DNA from: Actinomycetota bacterium
GTDB taxonomy: Bacteria > Actinomycetota > Actinomycetes > Actinomycetales > Microbacteriaceae
DNA length: 64,000 nt
NCBI GenBank assembly: GCA_020160915.1
Contig: JAIUPK010000004.1
Span: 124,001 to 188,000 of the forward strand
Direction of reading: 5' to 3'
The position numbers and the translations under genes were made by a program. Below the pieces are notes generated by a model. It worked only from the letters and a program-made list of their open reading frames with translations, was not told where the DNA came from and ran no database searches. Below are positions 28,110 through 38,352 of this stretch, piece after piece (within the stretch, counting starts at the first letter, position 1; each line of letters opens with the position of its first letter).

Positions 28110-28913
28110 TTAGTTGGACTTGGCCGTGAGCCATACCGTGATGGCCACGATCGCTCCGAGGCCGAAGATCCAGATGAACAGGCCCTCAGATACCGGGCCG
28201 ATGTCGCCCAGTCCAAAACCGCCGACCGATGTCGTGTTGTCGAGGAACTTCAGGTAGGTGATGATGTTGGCCTTGTCCTCAGGGGAGATGTTGTGGTCGT
28301 TGAACACGGGCATGTTCTGCGGCCCGGTGACCATCGCCTCGTAGATGTAGGCGGGCTCAACACCGCTCAGCGGAGGGGCGAACTTACCCTCGGTGAGAGC
28401 GCCACCGGCGCCAGCGACGTTGTGGCACATCGCACAGTTGATTCGGAACAATTCCGCACCGACCGCGGCATCGCCGTCACCCTGAAGGTACTTCTCGTCC
28501 GGGATGCCCGGGCCAGTTCCGCGAGACGCGACGTAGGCAGAGAGAGCAGAGATCTGCTCGGCGGTGAACTGCACGGGCTTCTGCTCACCCTGCGGGCCGG
28601 TTGCGGCAAGCGGCATCCGCCCGGTACCGACCTGGAAGTCGACGGCGGCCGCCCCGACACCGATCAGACTGGGCGCCTGGCTGGTGCCCTGAAGGGCCAT
28701 TCCGTGACAGGTTGCGCAGTTGGCCGCGAAGAGCTTGCCGCCCTCCTCGATCTGGGCATCTGCGGCTGCGCTCGTCTCAGCGGTCGCGCTGGTGGTGAAC
28801 AGCGCGTAGGCGCCGCCCGTGCTCAGCAGACCGATCGTGAGCAGTGCGACGGTGGCGAGCGGGCTGCGGCGACCTGCCTTGCGGTTCGAGGGTGCCTCTG
28901 ACTTCTTCGACAT
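28110..28913 (-). CDS. qcrC: QcrC, diheme cytochrome c subunit
   Basis: Membrane-bound diheme cytochrome c that replaces soluble cytochrome c between complexes III and IV. Two CxxCH heme sites, CATCH and CAMCH. N-terminal basic stretch plus membrane anchor (RRSPLATVALLTIGLL) and a C-terminal membrane helix (about 240-262). 267 residues from ATG 28913. A longer frame upstream would overlap ctaE and was not used. Confidence 0.95.
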   Translation of the reverse strand: MSKKSEAPSNRKAGRRSPLATVALLTIGLLSTGGAYALFTTSATAETSAAADAQIEEGGKLFAANCATCHGMALQGTSQAPSLIGVGAAAVDFQVGTGRMPLAATGPQGEQKPVQFTAEQISALSAYVASRGTGPGIPDEKYLQGDGDAAVGAELFRINCAMCHNVAGAGGALTEGKFAPPLSGVEPAYIYEAMVTGPQNMPVFNDHNISPEDKANIITYLKFLDNTTSVGGFGLGDIGPVSEGLFIWIFGLGAIVAITVWLTAKSN

Positions 28914-28933
28914 GTTCTGTTTCGTTCCGATTC

Positions 28934-29569
28934 TCACTTGAGTACGTAGATGACCAGGAACAGCCCGATCCACACCACGTCGACGAAGTGCCAGTAGTAC
29001 GAGACGACGATCGCGGTGGTCGCCTCCTTGTGGGTGAACACCTTGACTGCGAAGATTCGGCCGATGACCAGCAAGAATGCGATCAGACCACCCGTCACGT
29101 GGAGGCCGTGGAAACCTGTCGTGAGGTAGAACACCGAGCCGTAGGAGTCACTCGAGAGTCCGATGTGCTCGCTCACGAGATTCGCGTACTCGAAGATCTG
29201 GCCGACGACGAATGCCGCGCCCATGAAGTAGGTGAGGTAGAACCATTCGACCGTTCCCCACTTCCAGAACTGGAGTGCGGTGCCCGTGCGTCGGGGCTGG
29301 TTGCGCTCGGCCGCGAACACGCCCGCCTGGCAGGTGAACGACGAGAGCACGAGGATGATCGTGTTGATCAGCGAGTAGGTGACGTTGAGCTTTGCGGTCT
29401 GCTCCGACCACAACTCGGGAGACATCGATCGCAGTGTGAAGTAGATGGCAAACAGGCCCGCGAAGAACATGACTTCGCTGCCGAGCCACACGATCGTGCC
29501 AACGGCCACGATGTTGGGCCGCTGGACGGATGGCGCTGTGATCGAGCGCGATAGGGAGGCTGTGGTCAC
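28934..29569 (-). CDS. ctaE: CtaE, cytochrome c oxidase subunit III
   Basis: Seven-helix heme-copper oxidase subunit III, 211 residues. Family phrases: [18 protein letters not shown], the [10 protein letters not shown] segment, and the [13 protein letters not shown] end. The start is taken as GTG 29569 (VTTASLSRS). CATAAT at 29581-29576 on this strand ends six bases before it, suggesting a leaderless transcript. Divergent from trpD, a pairing also seen in M. tuberculosis. First gene of ctaE-qcrC-qcrA-qcrB. Confidence 0.94.
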   Translation of the reverse strand: MTTASLSRSITAPSVQRPNIVAVGTIVWLGSEVMFFAGLFAIYFTLRSMSPELWSEQTAKLNVTYSLINTIILVLSSFTCQAGVFAAERNQPRRTGTALQFWKWGTVEWFYLTYFMGAAFVVGQIFEYANLVSEHIGLSSDSYGSVFYLTTGFHGLHVTGGLIAFLLVIGRIFAVKVFTHKEATTAIVVSYYWHFVDVVWIGLFLVIYVLK

Positions 29570-29648
29570 TCTTCCATTATGGTCGATTTCCGTCGCGCCA
29601 AATGTCATTCTGGGGGTCAGTCGGGGCCTGATCGTTAGGATTTGGGTC
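29570..29648. promoter_or_regulatory. divergent ctaE / trpD promoter region
   Basis: On the minus strand CATAAT (29581-29576) lies six bases before the ctaE GTG. On the plus strand TAGGAT (29636-29641) lies seven bases before the trpD ATG. Neither start has a usable ribosome-binding site upstream of these boxes, so both look leaderless. Confidence 0.6.
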
Positions 29649-30704
29649 ATGTCACCCGAGCGCACCTGGCCAATCATCCTGAGCACCCTCGTGGAGGGCG
29701 ATGACCTGTCGATAAGCGATGCCGAATGGGCTATGCAGCAGGTGATGGCGGGGGAGGCAACCCAGGCTCAGCTGGCCGGCCTCCTTGTGGCGCTGCGCGT
29801 GAAAGGTGAGACGGTCGACGAGATCGTCGGTTTCCGCGACGCGGTGCTCGCCAACGCGCGGCCCCTGGCCGTCTCGCCGGATGTGCTCGACATCGTGGGC
29901 ACGGGTGGCGACCCCTACGGGGCGGTACTGAACATCTCGTCGGTCGCGTCAATCGTCGCCGCCGCGGCCGGAGTGCCCGTGGTGAAGCACGGCAACCGCG
30001 GCGCCAGCTCGGCTTCGGGCGCATCCGACGTGCTGTCGGCACTCGGTCTCAACCTCGACATCACGCCCGACCGTGTGGCAGAGGTACTGAAGGAGACCGG
30101 CATCACCTTCGCGTTTGCCGCCCTCTTCCACCCCGGATTCCGCCACGCGGGGCCCACTCGCAAGGAACTGGGCATCTCGACCCTGTTCAACATCCTCGGG
30201 CCACTGTGCAATCCGGCCCGACCCAACGCCTCCGCGGTCGGCGTCGCAAGCCTGGAGCGGGTGCCACTCGTCGTCGGTGTCTTCCAGACGCGCGGCGCGA
30301 CCGCACTGGTGTACCGCGGCGATGACGGCATCGACAAGCTCACGACGACCGGCCACAGCCACATCTGGGAGGTCTCCCGCGGATTCGTCACCGAGCACGA
30401 CCTCGATCCCGCCGATCTGGGGATCCCGCGCGCCGACATCCAGTCGCTGCTGGGAGCGGATGCCGCGCACAACGCGTCAGTGGCGCGAGCAGTGCTCGCG
30501 GGGGAGCCGGGTCCGGTGCGTGACATCGTGCTGCTGAACGCCGCGGGCGGGCTCGCCGCCTACGAGTTGTCGCGGGAGCCTGAGTTGCTGCAGGAGCCGA
30601 TCATTGAGCGGCTGGCGACGCAACTAGAGCGCGCGGCATCCGTCATCGACTCCGGGGCAGCATCGGCAAAGCTCGACGAGTGGATCGAGGCGACAAACCG
30701 GTAG
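29649..30704 (+). CDS. trpD: TrpD, anthranilate phosphoribosyltransferase
   Basis: Joins anthranilate to PRPP in tryptophan synthesis. 351 residues. Motifs: [14 protein letters not shown] (PRPP loop), [17 protein letters not shown], and [21 protein letters not shown]-type anthranilate site ending in [12 protein letters not shown]. In many species the glycine loop is followed by a short aromatic or His segment; here it reads PYGAVLN. ATG 29649 preceded by TAGGAT at seven bases. No other trp genes nearby. Confidence 0.93.
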   Translation: MSPERTWPIILSTLVEGDDLSISDAEWAMQQVMAGEATQAQLAGLLVALRVKGETVDEIVGFRDAVLANARPLAVSPDVLDIVGTGGDPYGAVLNISSVASIVAAAAGVPVVKHGNRGASSASGASDVLSALGLNLDITPDRVAEVLKETGITFAFAALFHPGFRHAGPTRKELGISTLFNILGPLCNPARPNASAVGVASLERVPLVVGVFQTRGATALVYRGDDGIDKLTTTGHSHIWEVSRGFVTEHDLDPADLGIPRADIQSLLGADAAHNASVARAVLAGEPGPVRDIVLLNAAGGLAAYELSREPELLQEPIIERLATQLERAASVIDSGAASAKLDEWIEATNR

Positions 30705-30706
30705 GG

Positions 30707-30743
30707 ATCTCGACGAGCTCGATCACCGGGCTCGATCACCGGG
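30707..30743. repeat. REP-like element with a 13-bp tandem duplication
   Basis: The convergent trpD/glpK gap starts with ATCTCGACGAGCTC and then carries CTCGATCACCGGG twice in tandem (30718-30730 and 30731-30743). A 23-base version of the same motif, two bases different, occurs at 51128-51150. No clear terminator is seen here. Confidence 0.6.
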
Positions 30744-32267
30744 TCAGCGCACGTCGTCATCCACCCAGTCGAGAGTCTTTGAGACGGCCTTGCGCCAGTT
30801 GCGTAGCAGGCGCTCGCGCTCATCGTCGGGCATTGACGGCAGCCACCGCCCACCCTCACGCCAGTTGGCGCGCAGCTCGTCGAGACCCGACCAGAAGCCG
30901 ACCGCGAGGCCGGCGGCGTAGGCAGCGCCGAGCGCGGTGGTCTCGGCGACGACCGGGCGGATGACGGGTACCCCGAGCAGGTCGGCTTGAAACTGCATCA
31001 GCTCGGAGTTCGCGATCATTCCACCGTCGACCTTGAGCTCGGTGAGGTCGACGCCAGCATCGGCGTTGACAGCGTCCAGTACCTCACGGGTCTGGAACGC
31101 CGTGGACTCGAGCGCAGCGCGAGCGATGTGTCCCTTGTTGGAGAACCGTGTGAGGCCGAGGATCGCACCCCGCGCATCCGGTCGCCAGTGCGGCGCGAAC
31201 AGTCCGGAGAAGGCGGGCACGAAGTAGACGTTGCCGTTGTCGTCGACGGTGCGCGCGAGCGCCTCGACATCCGATGCCTTCGAGATGATGCCGAGATTAT
31301 CCCGCAGCCACTGCACCAGTGAACCGGTCACGGCGATCGAGCCCTCGAGGGCGTAGTGGGTCGGCCCATCGCCGAGCTTGTAGGCGACGGTGGTGATCAG
31401 GCCATTGCGGGAGTGGACGATGTCCTCGCCGGTGTTCACGATGAGGAAGTTGCCCGTGCCATAGGTGTTCTTCGACTCGCCGACGCCGAACGCGGCCTGG
31501 CCGAATGTCGCGGCCTGCTGGTCGCCCAGCATCCCTGCGACCGGGACCTCGCGCAGCAGGTTCTGCAGTTCGACCGTTCCGAAGATCTCCGATGAGCTGC
31601 GGATCTCGGGGAGCAGGGCGGCGGGTACGTCGAAGGCGGCGAGAAGCTCGGGATCCCAGGCGCAGGTGGCCAGGTCCATGAGCAGCGTGCGGCTCGCGTT
31701 GGTGACATCCGTGGCGTGCACGCCATCGTGGATGCCCCCTGTCAGGTTCCAGAGCAGCCAAGTGTCCATCGTGCCGAAGGCGAGCTCACCTGCCTCTGCG
31801 CGTGCCCGGACTCCTTCGACGTTCTCCAGAATCCAGGCGATTTTCGTCGCCGAGAAGTAGGTCGCCAAGGGAAGGCCGACCTTCTGCTTGAATCGATCGA
31901 CATCACCCGCCGCGACGCGGTCGACTATCGACTGAGTGCGGGTGTCCTGCCAGACGATGGCGTTGTACACCGGAACTCCGGTGGTTCGGTCCCAGACGAC
32001 CGTGGTCTCGCGCTGGTTGGTGATTCCCACAGCGGCGATGTCGTGCCGGGTGAGATTCGCCTTGCCCAGCGCCTGGCCGATCACTTCACGGGTGTTGTCC
32101 CAGATCTCGACCGGGTCGTGCTCGACCCATCCCGCCTGGGGAAAGTGCTGGCGGTGTTCCAGCTGTCCGACGGTGACGACGGCTCCGGCGTGATCGAAGA
32201 TCATCGCCCGCGTGCTCGTGGTGCCCTGATCGAGCGAGAGCACGAATTTCGGAGTATCTGTGGTCAT
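30744..32267 (-). CDS. glpK: GlpK, glycerol kinase
   Basis: FGGY-family kinase making glycerol 3-phosphate from glycerol and ATP. 507 residues. The N-terminal [13 protein letters not shown] phosphate loop is present, as are [14 protein letters not shown] and the glycerol-site phrase WQDTRT. The C-terminal [23 protein letters not shown] is the FGGY signature. ATG 32267 with AAGGAGCC five bases upstream. No glpF or glpD is adjacent, so it seems to stand alone with small downstream neighbours on the same strand. Confidence 0.95.
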   Translation of the reverse strand: MTTDTPKFVLSLDQGTTSTRAMIFDHAGAVVTVGQLEHRQHFPQAGWVEHDPVEIWDNTREVIGQALGKANLTRHDIAAVGITNQRETTVVWDRTTGVPVYNAIVWQDTRTQSIVDRVAAGDVDRFKQKVGLPLATYFSATKIAWILENVEGVRARAEAGELAFGTMDTWLLWNLTGGIHDGVHATDVTNASRTLLMDLATCAWDPELLAAFDVPAALLPEIRSSSEIFGTVELQNLLREVPVAGMLGDQQAATFGQAAFGVGESKNTYGTGNFLIVNTGEDIVHSRNGLITTVAYKLGDGPTHYALEGSIAVTGSLVQWLRDNLGIISKASDVEALARTVDDNGNVYFVPAFSGLFAPHWRPDARGAILGLTRFSNKGHIARAALESTAFQTREVLDAVNADAGVDLTELKVDGGMIANSELMQFQADLLGVPVIRPVVAETTALGAAYAAGLAVGFWSGLDELRANWREGGRWLPSMPDDERERLLRNWRKAVSKTLDWVDDDVR

Positions 32268-32288
32268 GTCGGCTCCTTCGTCGCACGG

Positions 32289-32687
32289 TCATTGCACCAT
32301 ATCAACGGCCGGCGGGCCCACCGCGGCCAGGTACCGCCACTCGCCAGCGTCGCGCAGGAACCGACTGTTCTCATGTTGCTCGCCGCTGCCTGCGGGGGAT
32401 CGGTAGTGGGCGACGAACTCGACGGTGCCTTCGGTATCGAGCAACGCACCCTTCGACCGCCCGATGATGTCGAGCCTGTACCAGCGCAGGTCGGGGTCGA
32501 GTTGCAGTGAGCGCGGTCGAGTCGTCGGATGCCATGACTTCAGCAGATAGTCGGCATCGCCGAGCGCGAACGCCGTGAAGCGGCTGCGCATGAGTCGTTC
32601 GGCCGTGGGCGCGGTCACACGACCATCGATGATGGGTGCGCAGCATTCGCTCAAGGGCATGCCGCTCAGACAGGGGCAGCGCGTCAC
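32289..32687 (-). CDS. YchJ-like SEC-C zinc-motif protein
   Basis: 132 residues. A SEC-C-type cluster lies at the N-terminus: C4, C6, C15 and C16 in CPCLSGMPLSECC. An NTF2-like YchJ domain follows, with RLMRSRFTAFALGDADYLLKSWHPTTRP and the W-RLDI and VEFVAHYR segments. Function unknown. GTG start at 32687, 11 bases before the next gene's stop; the pair with the TfoX-like gene probably forms a small operon. Confidence 0.8.
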   Translation of the reverse strand: MTRCPCLSGMPLSECCAPIIDGRVTAPTAERLMRSRFTAFALGDADYLLKSWHPTTRPRSLQLDPDLRWYRLDIIGRSKGALLDTEGTVEFVAHYRSPAGSGEQHENSRFLRDAGEWRYLAAVGPPAVDMVQ

Positions 32688-32697
32688 GCGAGCCGCC

Positions 32698-33060
32698 TCA
32701 CGGGGTCAGTGCGCTGACGTAGCGGTGGGCATCCCGGGCGACTGCGACCCAGGAATCGAGCTCTGTTGGCTGCGCGAAGCTGACCCATTCCCGCATGGTG
32801 CGAGTTCCCATGGTCACCACATCTGCGTCGCCAGCCGCGACCCGCGCCTGTGCCTCCGGCTCGGGAAGCTTGGCCACCATTCGGCCTTCGCGATTGATGA
32901 ACACGAAGATGGAGTCATCAACGCTGAGTCCGCGTCCGTTGAACATGCGGCCGGCCTGTACGCCCGGGACTCCGAGGAAACGCTCGGCAACCTGATCCAG
33001 AAGGGACTCGCCGCGTTCGCGAGCCAACTGGCGATCTGATGGGCCGGTCGGCGCTGCCAT
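32698..33060 (-). CDS. TfoX N-terminal domain protein
   Basis: 120 residues, homologous to the N-terminal domain of TfoX. It contains GVQAGRMFNGRGLSVDDSIFVFI and REGRMVAKLPEPEAQARVAAG, then GTRTMREWVSF. Stand-alone TfoX_N proteins are common in actinobacteria and need not relate to competence. ATG 33060 has GGAGGGA four bases upstream, which decides it over an ATG four codons earlier. Confidence 0.75.
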   Translation of the reverse strand: MAAPTGPSDRQLARERGESLLDQVAERFLGVPGVQAGRMFNGRGLSVDDSIFVFINREGRMVAKLPEPEAQARVAAGDADVVTMGTRTMREWVSFAQPTELDSWVAVARDAHRYVSALTP

Positions 33061-33122
33061 TTGTCCCTCCAAGCGAGCGGTGTGTGCTGACCCCGGAAGT
33101 TTAGAGCCTGTCGCGAGCGTGA

Positions 33123-34607
<1,485 letters not shown>

Positions 34608-34640
34608 GTCACCGTCGGACCACCGCCGGACCCGCGCCGA

Positions 34641-35423
34641 CTACCAGGTGGAGTCGCCGCGGATGATCACGTCCGAACCGCCGTCGATGAAGACGATCTG
34701 GCCACAGAGGTGGGCGTTCTCCTCGCTCGTCAGCCAGGCGAGGAGGTAGGCGACCGATCGCGGTTCGAAGATGCCGTTGAGCGGCATCGGAACCATCGTG
34801 GTGATCTGCTCGCGCTGCTCAGGGGTGGCGATGAGGTCTGCCGTCATCGGAGTCTCCACGACTCCCGGTGCGACGCCGTTGAGCGGGATCGATGCGCCCG
34901 CCCAGTCCGCCGTCGCCGCGTGGCGGCGGATCCAGAGCGCCAGCGCTCGCTTCGTCGTGCCATAGATCAGGCTCCCGAGCTGCGGGCCGCCGGCCTCGAG
35001 TTCGGCTCCACGGGCGAGGGCAGCCTTCTCGTCGCCCGCAAGGAGCGCGGTGAGGAGGGCGTCATCCGGCGGGAAGAGTGAAGCCATGGAGGCGGTTGCG
35101 ACGGCGCGGGGCGCCGGGGAGCTGACCAACAGGGGGCGCAGGCCCTCGAGGGTGGCCACAGTGCCGAAGTAGTTGACCGCGACGGTGATGGCGGACGGGG
35201 TGGCCAGTCCCGCGTTGGCGATGACGGCGTCGATCCTGCCGCCGCTGAGTGCGGTGACCTTCTCGACAAGGGCGGCCCGGCCCTCGGCAGTGGAGAGATC
35301 CACCGTGACGTCGGCGTCGCGGATGTCGACTCCGATCACCGTGTGGCCTCGCTCGAGCAGGAGTTCTCTGGTTGCCTTGCCGATTCCGCTCGCGGCACCG
35401 GTGACGACGTAGGTACGGGACAT
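34641..35423 (-). CDS. short-chain dehydrogenase/reductase (hydroxysteroid dehydrogenase-like)
   Basis: 260 residues. NAD(P) loop TGAASGIG at 8-15, NAG motif (VIANAGLA), and catalytic Tyr-Lys in YGTTK. The cofactor-side aspartate in VIGVDIRDADV suggests NAD preference. The long insert between the S and Y residues resembles 3-alpha-hydroxysteroid or coniferyl-alcohol dehydrogenase relatives. Substrate unknown. ATG 35423 with GGAAGG eight bases upstream; the frame is open further up but without start support. Confidence 0.82.
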   Translation of the reverse strand: MSRTYVVTGAASGIGKATRELLLERGHTVIGVDIRDADVTVDLSTAEGRAALVEKVTALSGGRIDAVIANAGLATPSAITVAVNYFGTVATLEGLRPLLVSSPAPRAVATASMASLFPPDDALLTALLAGDEKAALARGAELEAGGPQLGSLIYGTTKRALALWIRRHAATADWAGASIPLNGVAPGVVETPMTADLIATPEQREQITTMVPMPLNGIFEPRSVAYLLAWLTSEENAHLCGQIVFIDGGSDVIIRGDSTW

Positions 35424-35515
35424 GGCTTCGACCTTCCGATCAGTGGCGGGCGTCTGCCCGTCGAGACCATGCTCGTCCGGTTGTGCGCGGCCGGTTAGGG
35501 GATTTGGTCCCGCCC

Positions 35516-36460
35516 CTACCGGGACTGCGAGATCGGGCGCAGATGTACGCCCAGCTGGCCGTACCAATCGCGGACGGCCTGGGCCTGGGTCTCATCGCAG
35601 GTGTACCCGTAGCCGATGCTGACGTCCCAGTACTCGTAGCTGCTCACGTAGACGCGGTGGTCAAGTGTCCAGCCCGAGAGGTAGGTGAGCGCGAAGCAGT
35701 CCGCCATGGTTTCGGGATCTCCGCCGAACGCCTCGAGAGCGGTGTCGGTGGCATCCGGGTTGGTCATCTGGAGAACATGGGCGAACTCGTGGTAGGCGAT
35801 CCCGGTTCGAAGCCAGTCCGTCATGTACGGCTGACCTGCGTCTGCCGCATCGAAGTGCACGGCGAACGGATCGTCGTACACGACGCAGGCGAGGACGTCT
35901 GCTTCGCACAGCGTGTCGGCATCATCGATCACCGTGGTGACGTGACCACCGCCGAGGTCATCGATCACTGCCTCGTAGGTGGTGCCGCTCGTATTCGAGC
36001 CCGCTTGCACTGACGCCTCGGAGACGAGATCCTTCAGCGTGGCCTCTTCCGATTGGATGCGACGGGTATCGGCTTCGACGCTTCCGGCGCTCCAGCGGTG
36101 CGACCAGGCCAGACGGGCGATGCTCTCGTAGCTGTCGAGGGGCACCAGTGAGCTCATGAGGCTGCCGTCGAGCAGACTTGCGGTCTCGAGCAGTTGCGCC
36201 ATTGCGGTGCCGAAAGTCTCCTTCTTCTCGATGAGCTCGCGCTGGTGGTCCAGTTCGCGGTTCTGCTCGGCGATTCGGGAGTTGGCGGAGAGCAGCTGCA
36301 CAACCAGAAAGATCACTGCGCCGATCGTGAGTGCCAGGGCCACGCCCAGCAGGATCACCGCGAGACGCTTCGGTCGAGCCGTCGGAGTTTCGCTCCCTGT
36401 GGGTGATTCCTCGACGAAGCTCTCCCCGACAGACGGGACTGCAGTTTCTTCGTCCGGCAC
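35516..36460 (-). CDS. membrane-anchored putative zinc metallopeptidase (HExxH)
   Basis: I do not recognise a named family. 314 residues: acidic cytoplasmic tail (1-30), one membrane segment (33-57), a short coiled coil (59-80), then an extracytoplasmic domain. H224-E225-F-A-H228 forms HExxH, and E250-T-M-A-D254 is 22 residues later, the ExxAD pattern of gluzincin third ligands; ADCFA resembles the neutral zinc metallopeptidase (YpfJ) signature. Four cysteines (185, 192, 255, 288) could form disulfides outside the cell. GTG start with GAGGAGGAG upstream. Activity is inferred from the motif only. Confidence 0.7.
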   Translation of the reverse strand: MPDEETAVPSVGESFVEESPTGSETPTARPKRLAVILLGVALALTIGAVIFLVVQLLSANSRIAEQNRELDHQRELIEKKETFGTAMAQLLETASLLDGSLMSSLVPLDSYESIARLAWSHRWSAGSVEADTRRIQSEEATLKDLVSEASVQAGSNTSGTTYEAVIDDLGGGHVTTVIDDADTLCEADVLACVVYDDPFAVHFDAADAGQPYMTDWLRTGIAYHEFAHVLQMTNPDATDTALEAFGGDPETMADCFALTYLSGWTLDHRVYVSSYEYWDVSIGYGYTCDETQAQAVRDWYGQLGVHLRPISQSR

Positions 36461-36511
36461 GGACTCCTCCTCGCGTTCGTGAGAGTATATCGAGTCCGCG
36501 GTCGACCGGAA

Positions 36512-37369
36512 TCAGGTGGGCACGGCCCGGCGACGCTGGCCGACGACGACACCGACGATCACGAGAAGAGTGCCCACGGCCTGTCGAATGCCGAAAGCCT
36601 CACCCGCGAGCAGGGTTCCCAGAAGCACACCGGTGACGGGATTGAGAAGTCCGACGAGTCCCACGGTGCCCGCCGGCAGGTGGCGGAGGCCAGCGAACCA
36701 CGCGATGAAAGCAACCGCCGTCGCGATGACCGCAACATAGACGTAGCCCAAGACCGCGCTGGGTTCGCTGGCCGGCGGAGCGCCCTCCAGGATGACCGCG
36801 AAGGGAAGCACCACGAGCCCGCCGCCGATGAGCTGCCACGACGTCAGTGCGACGAGGGGCACCTCGGCTCCCCATCTCTTGGTGAGAATGAAGCCGATCG
36901 ATGAGAGCACCATCGCCGCCAGCGAGGCGATGACTCCCCACCCGTCAACGGTGAGACCGCCCTCGAAGAGCAGCACGCCGACTCCGAGGAGGCCCACTGC
37001 GGCACCGATGACGCCGAACCGCGTGGGGCGTTCTCCCAGGAGCGGCCAAGCCAACAGGAGCAGCGCCGCTGCCGAGGTCGCCATGATTGTCGACGCTATG
37101 CCCGACGGCAGTCGTTGCGAGACCACGTAGATGAGCACGAAGAAAGCACCGACGTTGAGCGTGCCGAGCACGAGGGAACGCCACCACCACGAACCCCGAG
37201 GAAGACGGCGGGCGACCAGAAGCAGAATCAGGCCGGCGGGGAGTGCTCGAAGGAGGGCGCCCCACAGAGGCGCGTCCAGCGGAAGGAAGTGACGTGTGAC
37301 GAAGTAGTTGGAGCCCCACGCGATCGGGGCGATCGCGGTGACGAGAATCCAGCGCCATTTACCTTCCAT
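36512..37369 (-). CDS. EamA-family transporter (DMT superfamily exporter)
   Basis: 285 residues with ten hydrophobic segments in two five-helix EamA repeats (TAIAPIAWGSNYFVTRHFLP near the start; FILTKRWGAEVPLVALTSWQLIGGG at the start of the second). Homologues export amino acids or small metabolites; the substrate here is unknown. ATG 37369 (MEGKWRW) is preferred over upstream starts. On this strand TAGTAT (37382-37377) ends seven bases before it. Divergent from a MarR gene and sharing its promoter and palindromes, so probably repressed by it. Confidence 0.85.
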   Translation of the reverse strand: MEGKWRWILVTAIAPIAWGSNYFVTRHFLPLDAPLWGALLRALPAGLILLLVARRLPRGSWWWRSLVLGTLNVGAFFVLIYVVSQRLPSGIASTIMATSAAALLLLAWPLLGERPTRFGVIGAAVGLLGVGVLLFEGGLTVDGWGVIASLAAMVLSSIGFILTKRWGAEVPLVALTSWQLIGGGLVVLPFAVILEGAPPASEPSAVLGYVYVAVIATAVAFIAWFAGLRHLPAGTVGLVGLLNPVTGVLLGTLLAGEAFGIRQAVGTLLVIVGVVVGQRRRAVPT

Positions 37370-37395
37370 GGAAGTTATACTAGCTTCCATGGAAG
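37363..37395. promoter_or_regulatory. mirror-image leaderless promoter with two MarR operators
   Basis: Two identical 12-bp palindromes CTTCCATGGAAG lie at 37363-37374 and 37384-37395, 21 bp centre to centre. Each contains a start codon: eamA ATG in the left one (minus strand), marR ATG in the right one. Between them TATACT (37376-37381, plus) and TAGTAT (37382-37377, minus) each end exactly seven bases before their ATG. Confidence 0.8.
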
Positions 37396-37901
37396 ACAGT
37401 CGTGGCGACATCGGAGATCGGGTGTCCCGCATCCAGAGCGAATGGCGTCGGGAGCGACCTGATGTCGACGTTCAGCCGCAGGGGATCATCGGGCGAGTAC
37501 ATCGGCTCGCGGCTTGGCTCACCGATGAGCTGACGGTGATCTACGGGCGCTACGGACTGGGGGAGGGGGAGTTCGACGTGCTCGCCGCGCTGAGGCGCGC
37601 CGGGCATCCTTTCGAGCGGGCTCCGGGGGAACTCGCCGACCACACGATGGTGACCACCGGGGCCATGACGAAGCGCATCGACCGTCTCGTCGCTCGCGGG
37701 CTGGTCGAACGGCGTGAGGTGGAGCAGGACGGCCGTCGCCGCATCGTGGCGCTCACCCCTGCGGGTCGGGTACTCATCGACGAGGCGTTCATGGAGCACA
37801 TGGCCAACGAACGACGACTCGTCGACGAACTCGACGCCGACGACCAGGCCGCACTCGAGGCGATACTCACCCGTTGGCTCGCCGCTGGACCGGCGCGCTA
37901 G
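37389..37901 (+). CDS. MarR-family transcriptional regulator, divergent from eamA
   Basis: 170 residues. Winged helix: YGLGEGEFDVLAALRRAG, then the recognition-helix region HTMVTTGAMTKRIDRLVARGLVERR and the wing DGRRRIVALTPAGR. ATG 37389 lies inside a CTTCCATGGAAG palindrome, seven bases after TATACT. It probably represses itself and the EamA exporter by covering both promoters, and releases on binding the exported compound. Its TAG stop shares CTAG with the convergent next gene. Confidence 0.88.
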   Translation: MEDSRGDIGDRVSRIQSEWRRERPDVDVQPQGIIGRVHRLAAWLTDELTVIYGRYGLGEGEFDVLAALRRAGHPFERAPGELADHTMVTTGAMTKRIDRLVARGLVERREVEQDGRRRIVALTPAGRVLIDEAFMEHMANERRLVDELDADDQAALEAILTRWLAAGPAR

Positions 37902-38278
37902 GGGAGCGGGGTGAGGTCGGGCTCGACGAATGCTGTCCGAGCCTCGTCCGAGGCGAGTCGGCCAGCGCTGTAGTGATCGTTGAGTCGATCCGGACGCAGC
38001 AACGCTGGTCGATGATCCACGAAGTCGCTGCTGGACGAGAACAGCTCCGTTCGGGCGTCATTGATGAGCCGCATCCACGCAGTCGTTCTGGTCTCGTGGT
38101 ACTTGGACAGCAGGCCTGCGGCTATCGCCATTCGGCGAATGCCCCCGGTCATCGCGGCAACGGCCCGGTCGTAGCCATCGCGCTCCAACAGGATCCACGC
38201 GACCCGGACGTGCTCCCGGTGAGGGAAAGAAGTGAGGGTGCCGCGCTCGAACGCGGTCACCAGGTCAAGGTCATTCAT
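37898..38278 (-). CDS. conserved protein of unknown function with H-x2-H and YHET motifs
   Basis: 126 residues. I recall this pattern from unnamed bacterial proteins but know no function. FPHREHVRVAWILL gives H20-x2-H23. LLSKYHETRTTAWMRLI gives H61-E62. The tail reads YSAGRLASDEARTAFVEPDLTPLP, with the conserved PDL-x-PLP ending. The histidines and Glu could bind a metal; that is speculation. ATG 38278 with GGGAG ten bases upstream. Divergent from the second marR across its operator region. Confidence 0.6.
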   Translation of the reverse strand: MNDLDLVTAFERGTLTSFPHREHVRVAWILLERDGYDRAVAAMTGGIRRMAIAAGLLSKYHETRTTAWMRLINDARTELFSSSSDFVDHRPALLRPDRLNDHYSAGRLASDEARTAFVEPDLTPLP

Positions 38279-38298
38279 GCCGATCAGACTCCCGTAGT

Positions 38299-38333
38299 AG
38301 TACGATTCTGAAGTAATATAGTACGATATCGTA
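38299..38333. promoter_or_regulatory. operator region between the YHET gene and the second marR
   Basis: AGTACGAT occurs at 38299-38306 and again at 38320-38327, 21 bp apart. The second copy is part of the perfect palindrome TACGATATCGTA (38322-38333). TAATAT (38314-38319) between them is a likely -10 box for marR. The 21-bp spacing equals that of the first MarR operator pair. Confidence 0.6.
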
Positions 38334-38352
38334 TTAACGAAGGGTACGTGCG

